This document shows positions 1-8,147 of a DNA stretch of 64,000 nt, piece by piece. This DNA is from Pseudomonas fluorescens (GTDB lineage: Bacteria; Pseudomonadota; Gammaproteobacteria; Pseudomonadales; Pseudomonadaceae). The notes under the pieces are model-generated. The model saw only the letters and a program-made list of their open reading frames with translations, did no database searches and was not told the origin of the DNA. The position numbers and the translations under genes were made by a program. Where the stretch lies: contig NZ_LACC01000012.1 in NCBI RefSeq assembly GCF_000967965.1, positions 186,662-250,661 on the forward strand, given 5' to 3'. Within the stretch, counting starts at the first letter, position 1; each line of letters opens with the position of its first letter.

Positions 1-588
1 AACGCGGGCATGGCGGTATTGTTGGGGCCGGTCACGGTGGCCGACTACCTGCAACGCGAAACCCTGTTGCAGCGCCAGCCGGATGGCAGCCTGCAAGCCT
101 CGACCGACGGTCGTTGGGCTGGCAGCCTTTCGTCGGATATCGATCAGCTGCTGCTGCGTCAGGTTGCAGGTCGCCTGGACAGCCAGCGCGTAGTGCTGGC
201 CCCGGCGACAGTAGGCTTCACCCCAGACGTTCAGGTGCTGCTGACCATCACGCGCCTGGATTCAGGTGAAAAACAACCGGCGATTCTCGACGCGCAATGG
301 CGCCTGATCGACCGTCGCGGGCAGGTTCGCGAAAACCGCATCATCCATTTGCAGGAGCAGCATGCCGGCAGTACGGCGGCTCAGGTTCAGGCACAGGGTG
401 TGTTGTTGCAACGCCTGGCCGAACAACTGTCGGTGGCGCTCAAGCCCCTGGCCAATCAGCCACCGATCGCCGAAGTCCCGCGCAAGCCGGCAGCCAAGGC
501 GGCAGCACCTGCGGTAGAACAGGAAAAACAGCCGAAGATTCCGATGGCCGCGCCTATTCGTACGGATATGGAAGTGTTCCGCTTCTAA
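1..588 (+). CDS. pqiC: PqiC-family membrane-integrity lipoprotein, 5'-truncated
   Basis: The reading frame is open from the first base of the window, so the start and the expected lipoprotein signal lie upstream; 195 codons are visible. The visible part (GPVTVADYL, then SSDIDQLLLRQVAGRL, then LTITRLDSG) has the pattern of the ABC-type transport auxiliary lipoprotein family (PqiC, formerly DUF330). Members of this family are outer-membrane lipoproteins that work with PqiA/PqiB MCE-type lipid transport across the envelope. The C-terminus is a low-complexity Ala/Pro/Lys tail. A strong hairpin terminator follows 18 bases after the stop, so this is the last gene of its operon. The pqiAB partners would be upstream and cannot be seen. 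The family assignment is by sequence recognition only. Confidence 0.75.
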   Translation, partial: NAGMAVLLGPVTVADYLQRETLLQRQPDGSLQASTDGRWAGSLSSDIDQLLLRQVAGRLDSQRVVLAPATVGFTPDVQVLLTITRLDSGEKQPAILDAQWRLIDRRGQVRENRIIHLQEQHAGSTAAQVQAQGVLLQRLAEQLSVALKPLANQPPIAEVPRKPAAKAAAPAVEQEKQPKIPMAAPIRTDMEVFRF

Positions 589-605
589 GCCTGGATGGAT
601 TTGAA

Positions 606-638
606 ACAAAGCCCGCATTGATGCGGGCTTTGTTGTTT
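606..638 (+). terminator. Rho-independent terminator after pqiC
   Basis: A 12-bp perfect stem (ACAAAGCCCGCA / TGCGGGCTTTGT) with a short loop is followed by a T-rich stretch, directly downstream of the pqiC stop. Confidence 0.85.
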
Positions 639-671
639 CTGCAGGTTGGAGATATCTGGTGTCAGTTCCGG

Positions 672-777
672 CCTCTTCGCGGGCAAGCCCGCTCCCAGAA
701 TTATCTCTGTGAACACAGATCTTGTGTACGACCACGTCCCCTGTGGGAGCGGGCTTGCCCGCGAAGGCGTCATGACA
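672..777. repeat. REP pair (class GGGAGCGGGCTTGCCCGCGAA)
   Basis: Two inverted copies, CTTCGCGGGCAAGCCCGCTCC and its reverse complement, flank about 45 bases of unrelated sequence. This is the paired-REP (REPIN) layout common in P. fluorescens-group genomes. It lies between two convergent genes. The same class recurs near 3729 and 51009. Confidence 0.85.
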
Positions 778-784
778 GGCAACA

Positions 785-819
785 AAAAAGCCCGCAGACG
801 ATCGCTCATCTGCGGGCTT
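785..819 (-). terminator. Rho-independent terminator after ahpA
   Basis: Read on the minus strand, the stem AAGCCCGCAGA...TCTGCGGGCTT is followed by a run of T. It lies 20 bases past the stop of the minus-strand ahpA-like gene. Confidence 0.85.
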
Positions 820-839
820 CTTCACATCGGGGTCAAGGC

Positions 840-2363
840 TTAAGCGCGACGCTCGTGCATCCGCGCCAATTGCCGTTCAAGCATCGATGGATACGGCTCC
901 ATCAACCGTTCCACGCAGCACGCACCTTCAGGGCTGGCAATCGGGCGGATCCGTGCGCGTTGGCGGATCAACGCGTCGTCACTGATCTTGCGCTCCACCA
1001 GCAGCAGGTTGCGGCTGTGTTGCGACAGGGCCAGTGCGTCCTGGGCGGGATCAGTCAGCAGCAGGTCGATCTGGCTCAGGCCGAACAGTTCCTCACCCAG
1101 TGTCAGGCCCAGCTGCAATTGCAGGGTGATGCCGCTGTCCGCGACTTCGATCTGCAACTGGTGGCCCAGGGCCCGCAGCAGCTCGCCACAGCAAATGGCG
1201 TTGGTCAGGTAGTCGTCGCCGCTGTCTTCGGTGTGGAACAGCATCAACGTGCTGCCATCGTTCAAGGTTTCCACTTCGCCTTGATACAGCGACGCGGCCT
1301 GGTCGAGGCAGTCGCGATAGCGTTCGAGCAGTTCTTCAAGACGCGCCCGCGGCAGGCGTCGCAGTTGCTCCTGGGAGCCCAGTTGCACCGCCAGCACCGC
1401 GCTGTGTTGCGGCACGCTCGGTGTGGCCTTGCGAATCACCGGTTGCGGGGTGCTATCCAGCGACTCGTCGCGCAGATCGGCGAACGGGTCTTCATCATCG
1501 TCATCTTCGACGGTGCTGACGATCTGCCGTGGGGCTGGCTTGAGCGCCGCTACCGGGCGGCTCTCGTCGAAACTCGGATCGCGCAGGTTACGGACTTCGA
1601 AGGCCGGGTCGGCCTCGTCATCCATGTCGTCGAATTCCGGTTCCGGTTCCGGTTCCGGCACAGGGGCGGGCTCCGGGGCGAAGTTGGCGTGCAGCTGACG
1701 CGCCAGGTCGCCGATTTCGTCCTGGCGGTCGGTGGCCGGGGTGTATTCATCGATATTGCGCAGCCACACCCGCAATTGCAGCAGCGGCGTGGAGAGATAA
1801 CGCCCCATGCGCAGGCTCAGTGCCAGGGACAAAGCCAGCAGGATGGCGCTCAGAATGCCCATGCTTTGCAGGCTGATGGTCATCGGTTGCTGGAACTGGT
1901 CCATGTCCAGGCTGATGCGCAATTGCCCGGCAGTCACGTCCTGGAAGGTGATCTTGCTCTGGTACATGCCCTCGGCTTCGCCCAGCAGGCCATGCTTGGG
2001 ACGCTGGCCGGACTCGGCGAGGATGCGGTTGTCCGGGCTGTAGATGGCGGCGTGGGCCACCAGCTTGTTCTTGGTCAGGTTATTGAGCAGCACATTGAGG
2101 CTGAGGATGTCGTTGGACACCAGCAGCTCGGTGGCCGAGGTGGCCGTCTGCGTGGTCAGGCTTTCGCCCAGCGCATCCGCCTGCTCGTGCATGGCCTGCT
2201 TGAACTGCAGGCCCATCACACCGGCATAGATGACCAGGGCCAGGGCGACCAGGATCACGTTATGGCTGGCGATGCGCAATGCAATCGGTACACGGCGGTG
2301 GCGCAGTGCCCGGAAGATCAGCAGGAAGAAGTTGTCGGTTTTTACTGGCGTAGGCCGGTTCAC
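840..2363 (-). CDS. AhpA/YtjB (Smp)-type membrane protein with HAMP-like region
   Basis: A 507-aa protein. A membrane segment at about residues 32-52 and a second at about 168-188 enclose a periplasmic domain, and a HAMP-like stretch follows. Residues about 225-330 are acidic and low in complexity (a Pro-Glu repeat and several Asp runs). Residues about 335-480 form a globular C-terminal domain whose spacing recalls a degenerate nucleotide-cyclase fold, but I see no intact metal-binding pair. There is no histidine-kinase core, although such proteins are often labelled as kinases. The gene is divergent from serB, as ytjB/smp is in E. coli, which supports the family call. Function is unknown; a sensory or envelope role is inference. 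Confidence 0.7.
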   Translation of the reverse strand: MNRPTPVKTDNFFLLIFRALRHRRVPIALRIASHNVILVALALVIYAGVMGLQFKQAMHEQADALGESLTTQTATSATELLVSNDILSLNVLLNNLTKNKLVAHAAIYSPDNRILAESGQRPKHGLLGEAEGMYQSKITFQDVTAGQLRISLDMDQFQQPMTISLQSMGILSAILLALSLALSLRMGRYLSTPLLQLRVWLRNIDEYTPATDRQDEIGDLARQLHANFAPEPAPVPEPEPEPEFDDMDDEADPAFEVRNLRDPSFDESRPVAALKPAPRQIVSTVEDDDDEDPFADLRDESLDSTPQPVIRKATPSVPQHSAVLAVQLGSQEQLRRLPRARLEELLERYRDCLDQAASLYQGEVETLNDGSTLMLFHTEDSGDDYLTNAICCGELLRALGHQLQIEVADSGITLQLQLGLTLGEELFGLSQIDLLLTDPAQDALALSQHSRNLLLVERKISDDALIRQRARIRPIASPEGACCVERLMEPYPSMLERQLARMHERRA

Positions 2364-2498
2364 TTGAGCTCGGCTCTTTTGTCCGTGGAGTTGACGCGCA
2401 GTATAGCGACAGGCCCTAGGCCGTCAAAGCGCTCACGGTGCCCGATGGTCACTGAAAGTGGGTAGAATGCGGTTTTTTTCCACCTGCGGGGGTGCGCC

Positions 2499-3713
2499 TT
2501 GCGCGAAATCGTCCTGATAAACATCACGGGAGTCGACCGTCCGGGTCTGACTGCGGCCATTACCGGCGTTCTGGCCCAGGGTGGTGTGAATATTCTCGAC
2601 ATCGGTCAGGCGGTGATCCACGACACCTTGTCGTTCGGCATCCTGGTTGAAATTCCCGACACCGAGCAAGGCAAGTCTGTGCTCAAGGACATCCTGTTCA
2701 AGGGTTACGAGCTCGATCAACAGGTGCGTTTCACGCCAGTGTCCGAAGTGGATTACCAGCAGTGGGTCGGCAACCAGGGCAAAAAGCGCCACATCGTGAC
2801 CCTGTTGACCCGCAAGGTGACAGCCGGGCAGTTGCAGGCCGTGAGCTCGATCACCGCCAAATATGGCCTGAACATCGATCACATCGATCGTCTGTCCGGG
2901 CGCATGCCGCTGGACACCCCGGCCGACAAGGGCAAGGGCTGCATCGAGTTTTCCGTGCGTGGCGAAGCGGCTGATCCGCAGGCGCTGCGTGCCGAATTCC
3001 TCAGCGTCGCCCAGGAACTGAACGTCGACATCGCCTTCCAGGAAGATTCGCTGTTCCGTCGCAACCGTCGCCTGGCAGTGTTCGATATGGACTCAACGCT
3101 GATCGAAGCCGAAGTGATAGATGAGCTGGCCAAGGCTGCCGGCGTCGGCGACAAAGTGTCGGAAATCACCGAGCGGGCGATGGCAGGTGAACTGGACTTC
3201 CGCGCCAGCTTCAAGGAGCGCCTGGCCTTGCTCAAAGGTCTGGACGTCAATGTGCTGGATTCCATCGGCGCCTCGCTGCGCCTGACCGAAGGCGCCGAAA
3301 CCCTGTTCGCCGAACTCAAGCGCCTGGGCTACAAGACTGCGATTCTGTCGGGCGGCTTCACTTACTTCGCCAAGCAATTGCAGGCCAAGCTGGGTATCGA
3401 CTACGTGTTCGCCAACGAACTGGAAGTGGTCGACGGCAAAGTCACTGGCGTGGCGGTCGAGCCGATTGTCGATGCGCAGCGCAAGGCGGATTTGCTGAAG
3501 GAACTGGCACACAAGGAAGGCTTGCGCCTGGAGCAGACCATTGCGGTCGGCGATGGTGCCAATGACTTGCCGATGCTGGCGATTGCCGGGTTGGGCGTGG
3601 CGTTCCGCGCCAAGCCGCTGGTGAAGCAGTCGGCCAAGCAGGCGATTTCCACCTTGGGCCTGGATGGCGTGCTGTACCTGCTGGGCTTCCGCGATCGCGA
3701 CGGCCAGCTCTGA
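2499..3713 (+). CDS. serB: Phosphoserine phosphatase SerB with N-terminal ACT domains
   Basis: Hydrolyses O-phosphoserine to serine and phosphate, the last step of serine synthesis. At 404 aa it is longer than the E. coli enzyme because two ACT-type regulatory domains (about 1-80 and 95-175, the first containing VDRPGLTAAIT) precede the HAD phosphatase. The HAD motif FDMDSTLIE supplies nucleophile D196 and general acid D198; SGGFTYF and GDGANDLPML are the later HAD motifs. The start is TTG at 2499, preceded by a G-rich ribosome-binding site; this gives the usual MREIVLIN beginning, and no ATG fits. The ACT domains suggest serine feedback, by family analogy. Confidence 0.95.
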   Translation: MREIVLINITGVDRPGLTAAITGVLAQGGVNILDIGQAVIHDTLSFGILVEIPDTEQGKSVLKDILFKGYELDQQVRFTPVSEVDYQQWVGNQGKKRHIVTLLTRKVTAGQLQAVSSITAKYGLNIDHIDRLSGRMPLDTPADKGKGCIEFSVRGEAADPQALRAEFLSVAQELNVDIAFQEDSLFRRNRRLAVFDMDSTLIEAEVIDELAKAAGVGDKVSEITERAMAGELDFRASFKERLALLKGLDVNVLDSIGASLRLTEGAETLFAELKRLGYKTAILSGGFTYFAKQLQAKLGIDYVFANELEVVDGKVTGVAVEPIVDAQRKADLLKELAHKEGLRLEQTIAVGDGANDLPMLAIAGLGVAFRAKPLVKQSAKQAISTLGLDGVLYLLGFRDRDGQL

Positions 3714-3728
3714 TACACCCGATACAAA

Positions 3729-3833
3729 TGTGGGAGCGGCGGTGCGGCGATCCGACTTGCTCGCGAAGGCGTCATCACATTCAACATCTATGTTGACCGT
3801 AAGTCCGCTTTCGCGAGCAAGCCCGCTCCCACA
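3729..3833. repeat. REP pair (class TGTGGGAGCGGGCTTGCTCGCGAA)
   Basis: Inverted arms beginning TGTGGGAGCGG and ending CCCGCTCCCACA lie between the convergent serB and psd genes. The left arm is diverged (GGTGCGGCGATCCGACTTGC). Confidence 0.8.
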
Positions 3834-3850
3834 GGGGTACAGCTCGGTCC

Positions 3851-4711
3851 TTAGGCTTTTGGAGAGCCCATGCCCTGCCCCATCTGCACGGCTGAACCGG
3901 CGGTCATTTCTTCAGCCCACTTCACCTGATCCGGCCCGAACAGCACGACGGCGGTCGAACCCAGCTTGAAGCGTCCCAGTTCCGCACCTTTTTCCAGATG
4001 GATCGGCGCGCGCGCGGCTTCGTCGTAGCGGAAGGTTTTCAGCTCGCGTTTCGGCGGCGTAACCAGGCCGGCCCACACGGTTTCAATCGACGCAACGATC
4101 ATCGCACCCACCAGCACCACAGCCATCGGCCCGCGCTCGGTGTCGAAAATGCACGCCACGCGCTCGTTGCGGGCGAACAGTTCCGGAACGTTTTCAGCGG
4201 TGGTCTGGTTGACCGAGAACAGGCGACCCGGGATGTAGACCATCTCGCGCAGGGTGCCGGCCAGCGGCATGTGCACGCGGTGGTAGTCCTTCGGCGACAG
4301 GTAGATGGTCGCGAAGTCGCCACCCATGAACGGCGCAGCGTTTGCCGCGTCGCCACCCAACAATTCCAGCACGCTGAAGCTGTGGCCCTTGGCCTGGAAC
4401 ACGCGGCCGTGCTCGATCGGGCCGAGCTGGCTGATCGCGCCGTCGGCCGGGCTGAGGATCGCGCCCGGGGTTTCGTCCAGCGGACGGGCGCCGTCTTTCA
4501 GGGCGCGGGTGAAGAAGGCGTTGAAGTGCTCGTAGGCGGTCAGGTCTTCGACCAGCGCCAGGGACATGTCCACCTGATAACGCTTGGCGAACCAGGCGGT
4601 AAAGGCATTCTTGAACCAGCGCACGCGGCATTCGGCGATGCAGCCGGCCAGTCGCGAGAGCAGGTTGTGGGGCAGCAGGTACTGGCCGAGGAGAAACAGA
4701 CGCTTGTTCAT
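3851..4711 (-). CDS. psd: Phosphatidylserine decarboxylase proenzyme
   Basis: Converts phosphatidylserine to phosphatidylethanolamine at the inner membrane. The 286-aa length fits the type I bacterial enzyme. The self-cleavage motif LGST is at residues 250-253, so S252 would become the pyruvoyl group of the small alpha chain. The N-terminal LLPHNLLSRLAG and the central FSPADG-like LSPADGAISQLG and YLSPKDYHRVHMP segments are family hallmarks. The rhdA-like gene ends 18 bases upstream on the same strand, so the two are probably co-transcribed (rhdA-psd). Confidence 0.95.
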   Translation of the reverse strand: MNKRLFLLGQYLLPHNLLSRLAGCIAECRVRWFKNAFTAWFAKRYQVDMSLALVEDLTAYEHFNAFFTRALKDGARPLDETPGAILSPADGAISQLGPIEHGRVFQAKGHSFSVLELLGGDAANAAPFMGGDFATIYLSPKDYHRVHMPLAGTLREMVYIPGRLFSVNQTTAENVPELFARNERVACIFDTERGPMAVVLVGAMIVASIETVWAGLVTPPKRELKTFRYDEAARAPIHLEKGAELGRFKLGSTAVVLFGPDQVKWAEEMTAGSAVQMGQGMGSPKA

Positions 4712-4729
4712 TAACGGTCCTTAAAAATC

Positions 4730-5545
4730 TTAAATTTCTACCGGGGTATCGGGATGGTTGCCCCATTCGCCCCAGGAGCCGGCGTAGCCCTTGACCCGCG
4801 GATAACCGAGAGCCTTGGCCACCAGATAGGTGAAGCCAGAGCGATGGTGTGTCTGGCAGTGGGTAATCACTTCTTTGTCTTTGCTGATCCCGAGTTGTTC
4901 GAGAATCTGCGGCATGTCGGTGCGGATGCGCAGCTGGCGCGTCTGATCCATGCCGGCGGTCCATTCGAAATTGACCGCGCCGGGAATGTGCCCGCCCTTG
5001 GCTGCCAGGACTTTCTCACCGGAGTACTCCAGCGGCCCGCGTGCATCCCAGATCGCCAGGTCGGCGGCGCCGAGACGGCTTTGCAGGTATTCGCGGGTGG
5101 CGGTGGGTTCGTCGTGCAAGGTCAGTGGAACCGGGCCGCCCACGGATGGCGGGATCTGGATCGACATGGGCAAGCCTTCCGCCAGCCAGGCCGGCAGGCC
5201 GCCATCTATATAGTGGTACTTGCTGTGGCCGATGACATCCAGCAGCCAGATGAAGCGCCCGGCCCAACCGCCGCCTTCGTCGTCATACACCACGTAGACC
5301 GCATCGGGGTTGTGTCCCAGCTCACCAAACAGCGCTTCGAGTGCTGCCTGCGGAGGCATCAGCCCCGGGGCGGGGGCCTGGCCGAGCTGCGTGCGTTTCG
5401 GATCGACAAAGCGCGCGCCGGGAATGTGCCCTTCGGCGTAGCGGGCGGGACTGGTCAAGTCCACGAGAATCAGTTCGCGGGCGTCGAGTCGAGGGAGCAA
5501 GTCGCTCGGCTCGATCACCAGCGGCAAGCCAGAGAAGTCAGACAT
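4730..5545 (-). CDS. rhdA: Thiosulfate sulfurtransferase (rhodanese) RhdA
   Basis: Two rhodanese domains in 271 aa. The catalytic loop in the C-terminal domain is CQTHHR with the persulfide cysteine at residue 230. Both the length and that loop match the Azotobacter/Pseudomonas RhdA type. The likely role is sulfur transfer from thiosulfate. I chose the ATG at 5545 (MSDFSGLPL) because GGAG lies 8 bases upstream; an ATG 18 bases further upstream lacks such a site. It is followed by psd. Confidence 0.92.
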   Translation of the reverse strand: MSDFSGLPLVIEPSDLLPRLDARELILVDLTSPARYAEGHIPGARFVDPKRTQLGQAPAPGLMPPQAALEALFGELGHNPDAVYVVYDDEGGGWAGRFIWLLDVIGHSKYHYIDGGLPAWLAEGLPMSIQIPPSVGGPVPLTLHDEPTATREYLQSRLGAADLAIWDARGPLEYSGEKVLAAKGGHIPGAVNFEWTAGMDQTRQLRIRTDMPQILEQLGISKDKEVITHCQTHHRSGFTYLVAKALGYPRVKGYAGSWGEWGNHPDTPVEI

Positions 5546-5586
5546 GTGAGGTCTCCAGAGCACAAAAGGGAGGATTGTAACGCAGC

Positions 5587-7125
5587 TTATTGGCCTCGGT
5601 GGCTAAAGCTGTGCAGGGCTTTTTCGATGCACTGTGCGGTTTTACCGAAGGCCTGTACGGAAATTTCCGAAAATGGCCCGCCGCCCTGATCCGCCACGAC
5701 GATCATGATCACCCGGCCATTGTTGACCAGCGAACGCAGCAGCAAGTGTTCGCCGCTGAACTGCGAACGCAGGCTGTTGGGCAACAGGGCCGAGAATTGC
5801 GCGTTGTTGGCGGGCGTCAGGCGCACCTGGGCCTGCTGCGCGAGCAGGCGCTGCAACACGTTGCTCTGGCTGACCACGAAATTCAACCCGGCTGCCTCCT
5901 TCGGCAGCCCGGCCGTCTGGTGCACGCGCAGGTTGGCGTGGGTGCGGTCGGCCATCAGGATCATCACCCGGCGCATGCCGCAGGCCACGAGGGCGTCCCG
6001 GGCGGCGATGGTCAAGTGCATGGCGTTGGTGAAGCGACTCGGCTCGACCAGTAATTCGGCGCATTGCTTGCGCCACTTCGCCAGGTCTTCGGCGGTGGGT
6101 GCCGCCGCCGGCAGCAAGCCTGCGTGGACACGGGTCATGCCCCATGGCCAGATCAGCGACTCGGCGGGGTGCCAGAGGTCGGGCATGGCGTGTTGGCGTG
6201 CGCTGTTTGCGGCCTGCTGGTGCAATTGTTGCTGCAGTTCGTCCATCGGCATTTGCAGGTAAAGGCTGGTCAGGTACTGCCAGCGCTCACTGTGGGGGCT
6301 GTCCCAGGCGTGTTGCGCCGACAGTGCCAGCCCGTTGGCCAGCAGCACCGTATTGGCTGGTTGATTGAGCCAGCGGCGAAGGGTCGGATCGTCATCGAGG
6401 CGGTTCTGCTGGCGCAGTGGATGCCCGCTGTCACGGGCAATGCGCAGCACTTTCACCAATTCCCGCTGCTCGGTGAGCAGCAGTCGATAGCCTTGCTGCA
6501 CCCAGATCGGCAAGCGCCAGGCCTCCACCAGCGCCTGGCCGATGTCCAGCAGGCGTACGCCAAACAGTTGCTGCTCGACTTTGTGTGCCGACTCGCCTTT
6601 ATGGATGACCCGCAGCTCCCAGTCTTCGAGCAGTTTTGGATGGGTCAGTGCCAGTGGCCACAGGGGCGAAAGAAACAGCAGGCTGCCCCAGTGGATGTCC
6701 TGCCACAGGCGCGCCAGGCGACTGGCAAAAAAACCGTTGGCCTGTTGCGTGGCGTGCTGGCTGATCATCTGCAACTGACGCAGGGCTTTGGGAATCTCGG
6801 ACTGGGGTTCGGCGGGCAGGCGCGCGAGCAGTTCTTCGGTGCGTTTCAGGCCGAGGCGATTGATCGCGACCTCAAGGTTTTCCGCAGGCTCGGCCATGCC
6901 GCCATGGGGGTGCCGGTTGGCTTCGCGAATCACGCTCAAGGCCAGGGCCGGGCTGCTTTGCATGAGGTCGGCGATATCGCGTAGCGAGCTGCGATTGTCG
7001 CGGATGGCCCTGCAAACCAGGTCGTGGCTGGCTTGCGGAACCGGCAGGCGCACGCCATCGAGAAGCTTGACCCAGCCTTCGAGAGTGGTCGGTTTCGGGG
7101 TTGGGACGTTCGTTTCGTTAACCAT
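5587..7125 (-). CDS. HDOD-domain protein
   Basis: A 512-aa cytoplasmic protein. The N-terminal region (about 15-220: LPVPQASHDLVCRAIRDN, then MQSSPALALSVIREAN, then AINRLGLKRTEELL) is an HDOD domain, a catalytically degenerate relative of HD phosphohydrolases found in bacterial signalling and regulatory proteins. The C-terminal region (about 340-505) is less typical, possibly GAF-like, and unassigned. The gene is transcribed away from motAB and towards rhdA. Its specific role is unknown. Confidence 0.8.
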   Translation of the reverse strand: MVNETNVPTPKPTTLEGWVKLLDGVRLPVPQASHDLVCRAIRDNRSSLRDIADLMQSSPALALSVIREANRHPHGGMAEPAENLEVAINRLGLKRTEELLARLPAEPQSEIPKALRQLQMISQHATQQANGFFASRLARLWQDIHWGSLLFLSPLWPLALTHPKLLEDWELRVIHKGESAHKVEQQLFGVRLLDIGQALVEAWRLPIWVQQGYRLLLTEQRELVKVLRIARDSGHPLRQQNRLDDDPTLRRWLNQPANTVLLANGLALSAQHAWDSPHSERWQYLTSLYLQMPMDELQQQLHQQAANSARQHAMPDLWHPAESLIWPWGMTRVHAGLLPAAAPTAEDLAKWRKQCAELLVEPSRFTNAMHLTIAARDALVACGMRRVMILMADRTHANLRVHQTAGLPKEAAGLNFVVSQSNVLQRLLAQQAQVRLTPANNAQFSALLPNSLRSQFSGEHLLLRSLVNNGRVIMIVVADQGGGPFSEISVQAFGKTAQCIEKALHSFSHRGQ

Positions 7126-7196
7126 GGTGGGAGGCGATCATCGTCAACATTACCTATGCCCGCAAGGGGTCAAATTAGCTTTTCGCCTGAACTGGC

Positions 7197-7223
7197 TATA
7201 GTCTGGCGCAGTTTTGCCGATAA
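7197..7223 (+). promoter_or_regulatory. Sigma-28 (FliA)-type promoter of motAB
   Basis: TATAGTCT, exactly 11 bases, then GCCGATAA. The second box is identical to the FliA -10 consensus and the first matches TAAAGTTT at 6 of 8 positions with the consensus spacing. It lies 70 bases upstream of motA, as expected for a late (class IV) flagellar operon. Confidence 0.8.
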
Positions 7224-7292
7224 GTAGAAGAAGAGATTTTTTAACTTCCGAATATGACCTTGAACCCGACTCAGTAAGTGCTCTCCTAACCT

Positions 7293-8144
7293 ATGGCTAA
7301 AATTATCGGCATCATCGTCGTATTCGCGAGCGTGCTCGGCGGATACGTGCTTTCCCACGGCAAGATTGCCGCCCTGATCCAGCCTTTCGAGGTCATGATC
7401 ATCGGCGGTGCGGCCCTCGGCGCCTTCTTGCAGGCCAACCCCGGCTACATGACGATGCACGTGCTCAAGAAGTCCCTGGGCATGTTCAGTTCGCGTTTCA
7501 ACCACGCCTTCTACCTTGAAGTGCTGGGCCTGATCTACGAGATCCTCAACAAGAGCCGCCGCGAAGGCATGATGGCCATCGAAGGTGACATCGAAGATGC
7601 CGCCGCGAGCCCGATCTTCGCCAAGTACCCGACGGTGCTAAAGGACGAGCGCATGACTGCGTTCATCTGCGATTACCTGCGCATCATGTCCTCCGGCAAT
7701 ATGGCTCCCCACGAGCTGGAAGGCCTGTTCGACATGGAACTGTTCAGCCTCAAGGAAGACCTCGAACACCCATCCCACGCGGTCAACGGCATCGCCGACG
7801 CCATGCCTGGTTTCGGTATCGTCGCGGCGGTACTGGGGATCGTGGTGACCATGGCCTCGCTGGGTGAAGGCGACCAGAAGTCCATCGGCCTGCACGTGGG
7901 TGCGGCACTGGTGGGTACCTTCTTCGGTATTCTCGCCGCCTACGGCTTCTTCGGCCCGCTGGCCCATTCCCTGGCCCACGATGCCAAGGAAGAGCTGAAC
8001 GTCTACGAAGCCATCAAGGCCTCGCTGGTGGCTTCGGCTTCCGGCATGCCGCCATCGCTGGCCGTGGAGTTCGGGCGCAAGGTCCTGTACCCGGCGCACC
8101 GTCCAAGCTTCGCCGAGCTGGAACAAGCGGTTCGCGGTCGTTAA
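7293..8144 (+). CDS. motA: Flagellar stator protein MotA
   Basis: Proton-channel subunit of the flagellar stator. It is a 283-aa inner-membrane protein with four hydrophobic segments: two near the N-terminus (IIGIIVVFASVLGGYVL and a following one) and two at about 170-225 (GFGIVAAVLGIVVTMASLG and the AALVGTFFGILAAYGF region), with a large cytoplasmic loop between the pairs. motB starts 3 bases after the stop. The sigma-28-type promoter upstream predicts control with the late flagellar genes. Confidence 0.95.
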   Translation: MAKIIGIIVVFASVLGGYVLSHGKIAALIQPFEVMIIGGAALGAFLQANPGYMTMHVLKKSLGMFSSRFNHAFYLEVLGLIYEILNKSRREGMMAIEGDIEDAAASPIFAKYPTVLKDERMTAFICDYLRIMSSGNMAPHELEGLFDMELFSLKEDLEHPSHAVNGIADAMPGFGIVAAVLGIVVTMASLGEGDQKSIGLHVGAALVGTFFGILAAYGFFGPLAHSLAHDAKEELNVYEAIKASLVASASGMPPSLAVEFGRKVLYPAHRPSFAELEQAVRGR

Positions 8145-8147
8145 GCC

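Noticed and set aside
297..2465. 722-codon plus-strand frame overlapping the ahpA-like gene
   Set aside because: It is a shadow of a GC-rich minus-strand gene; its translation is low-complexity Gln/Ala/Arg-rich and matches no family, while the minus strand has a recognisable membrane protein.
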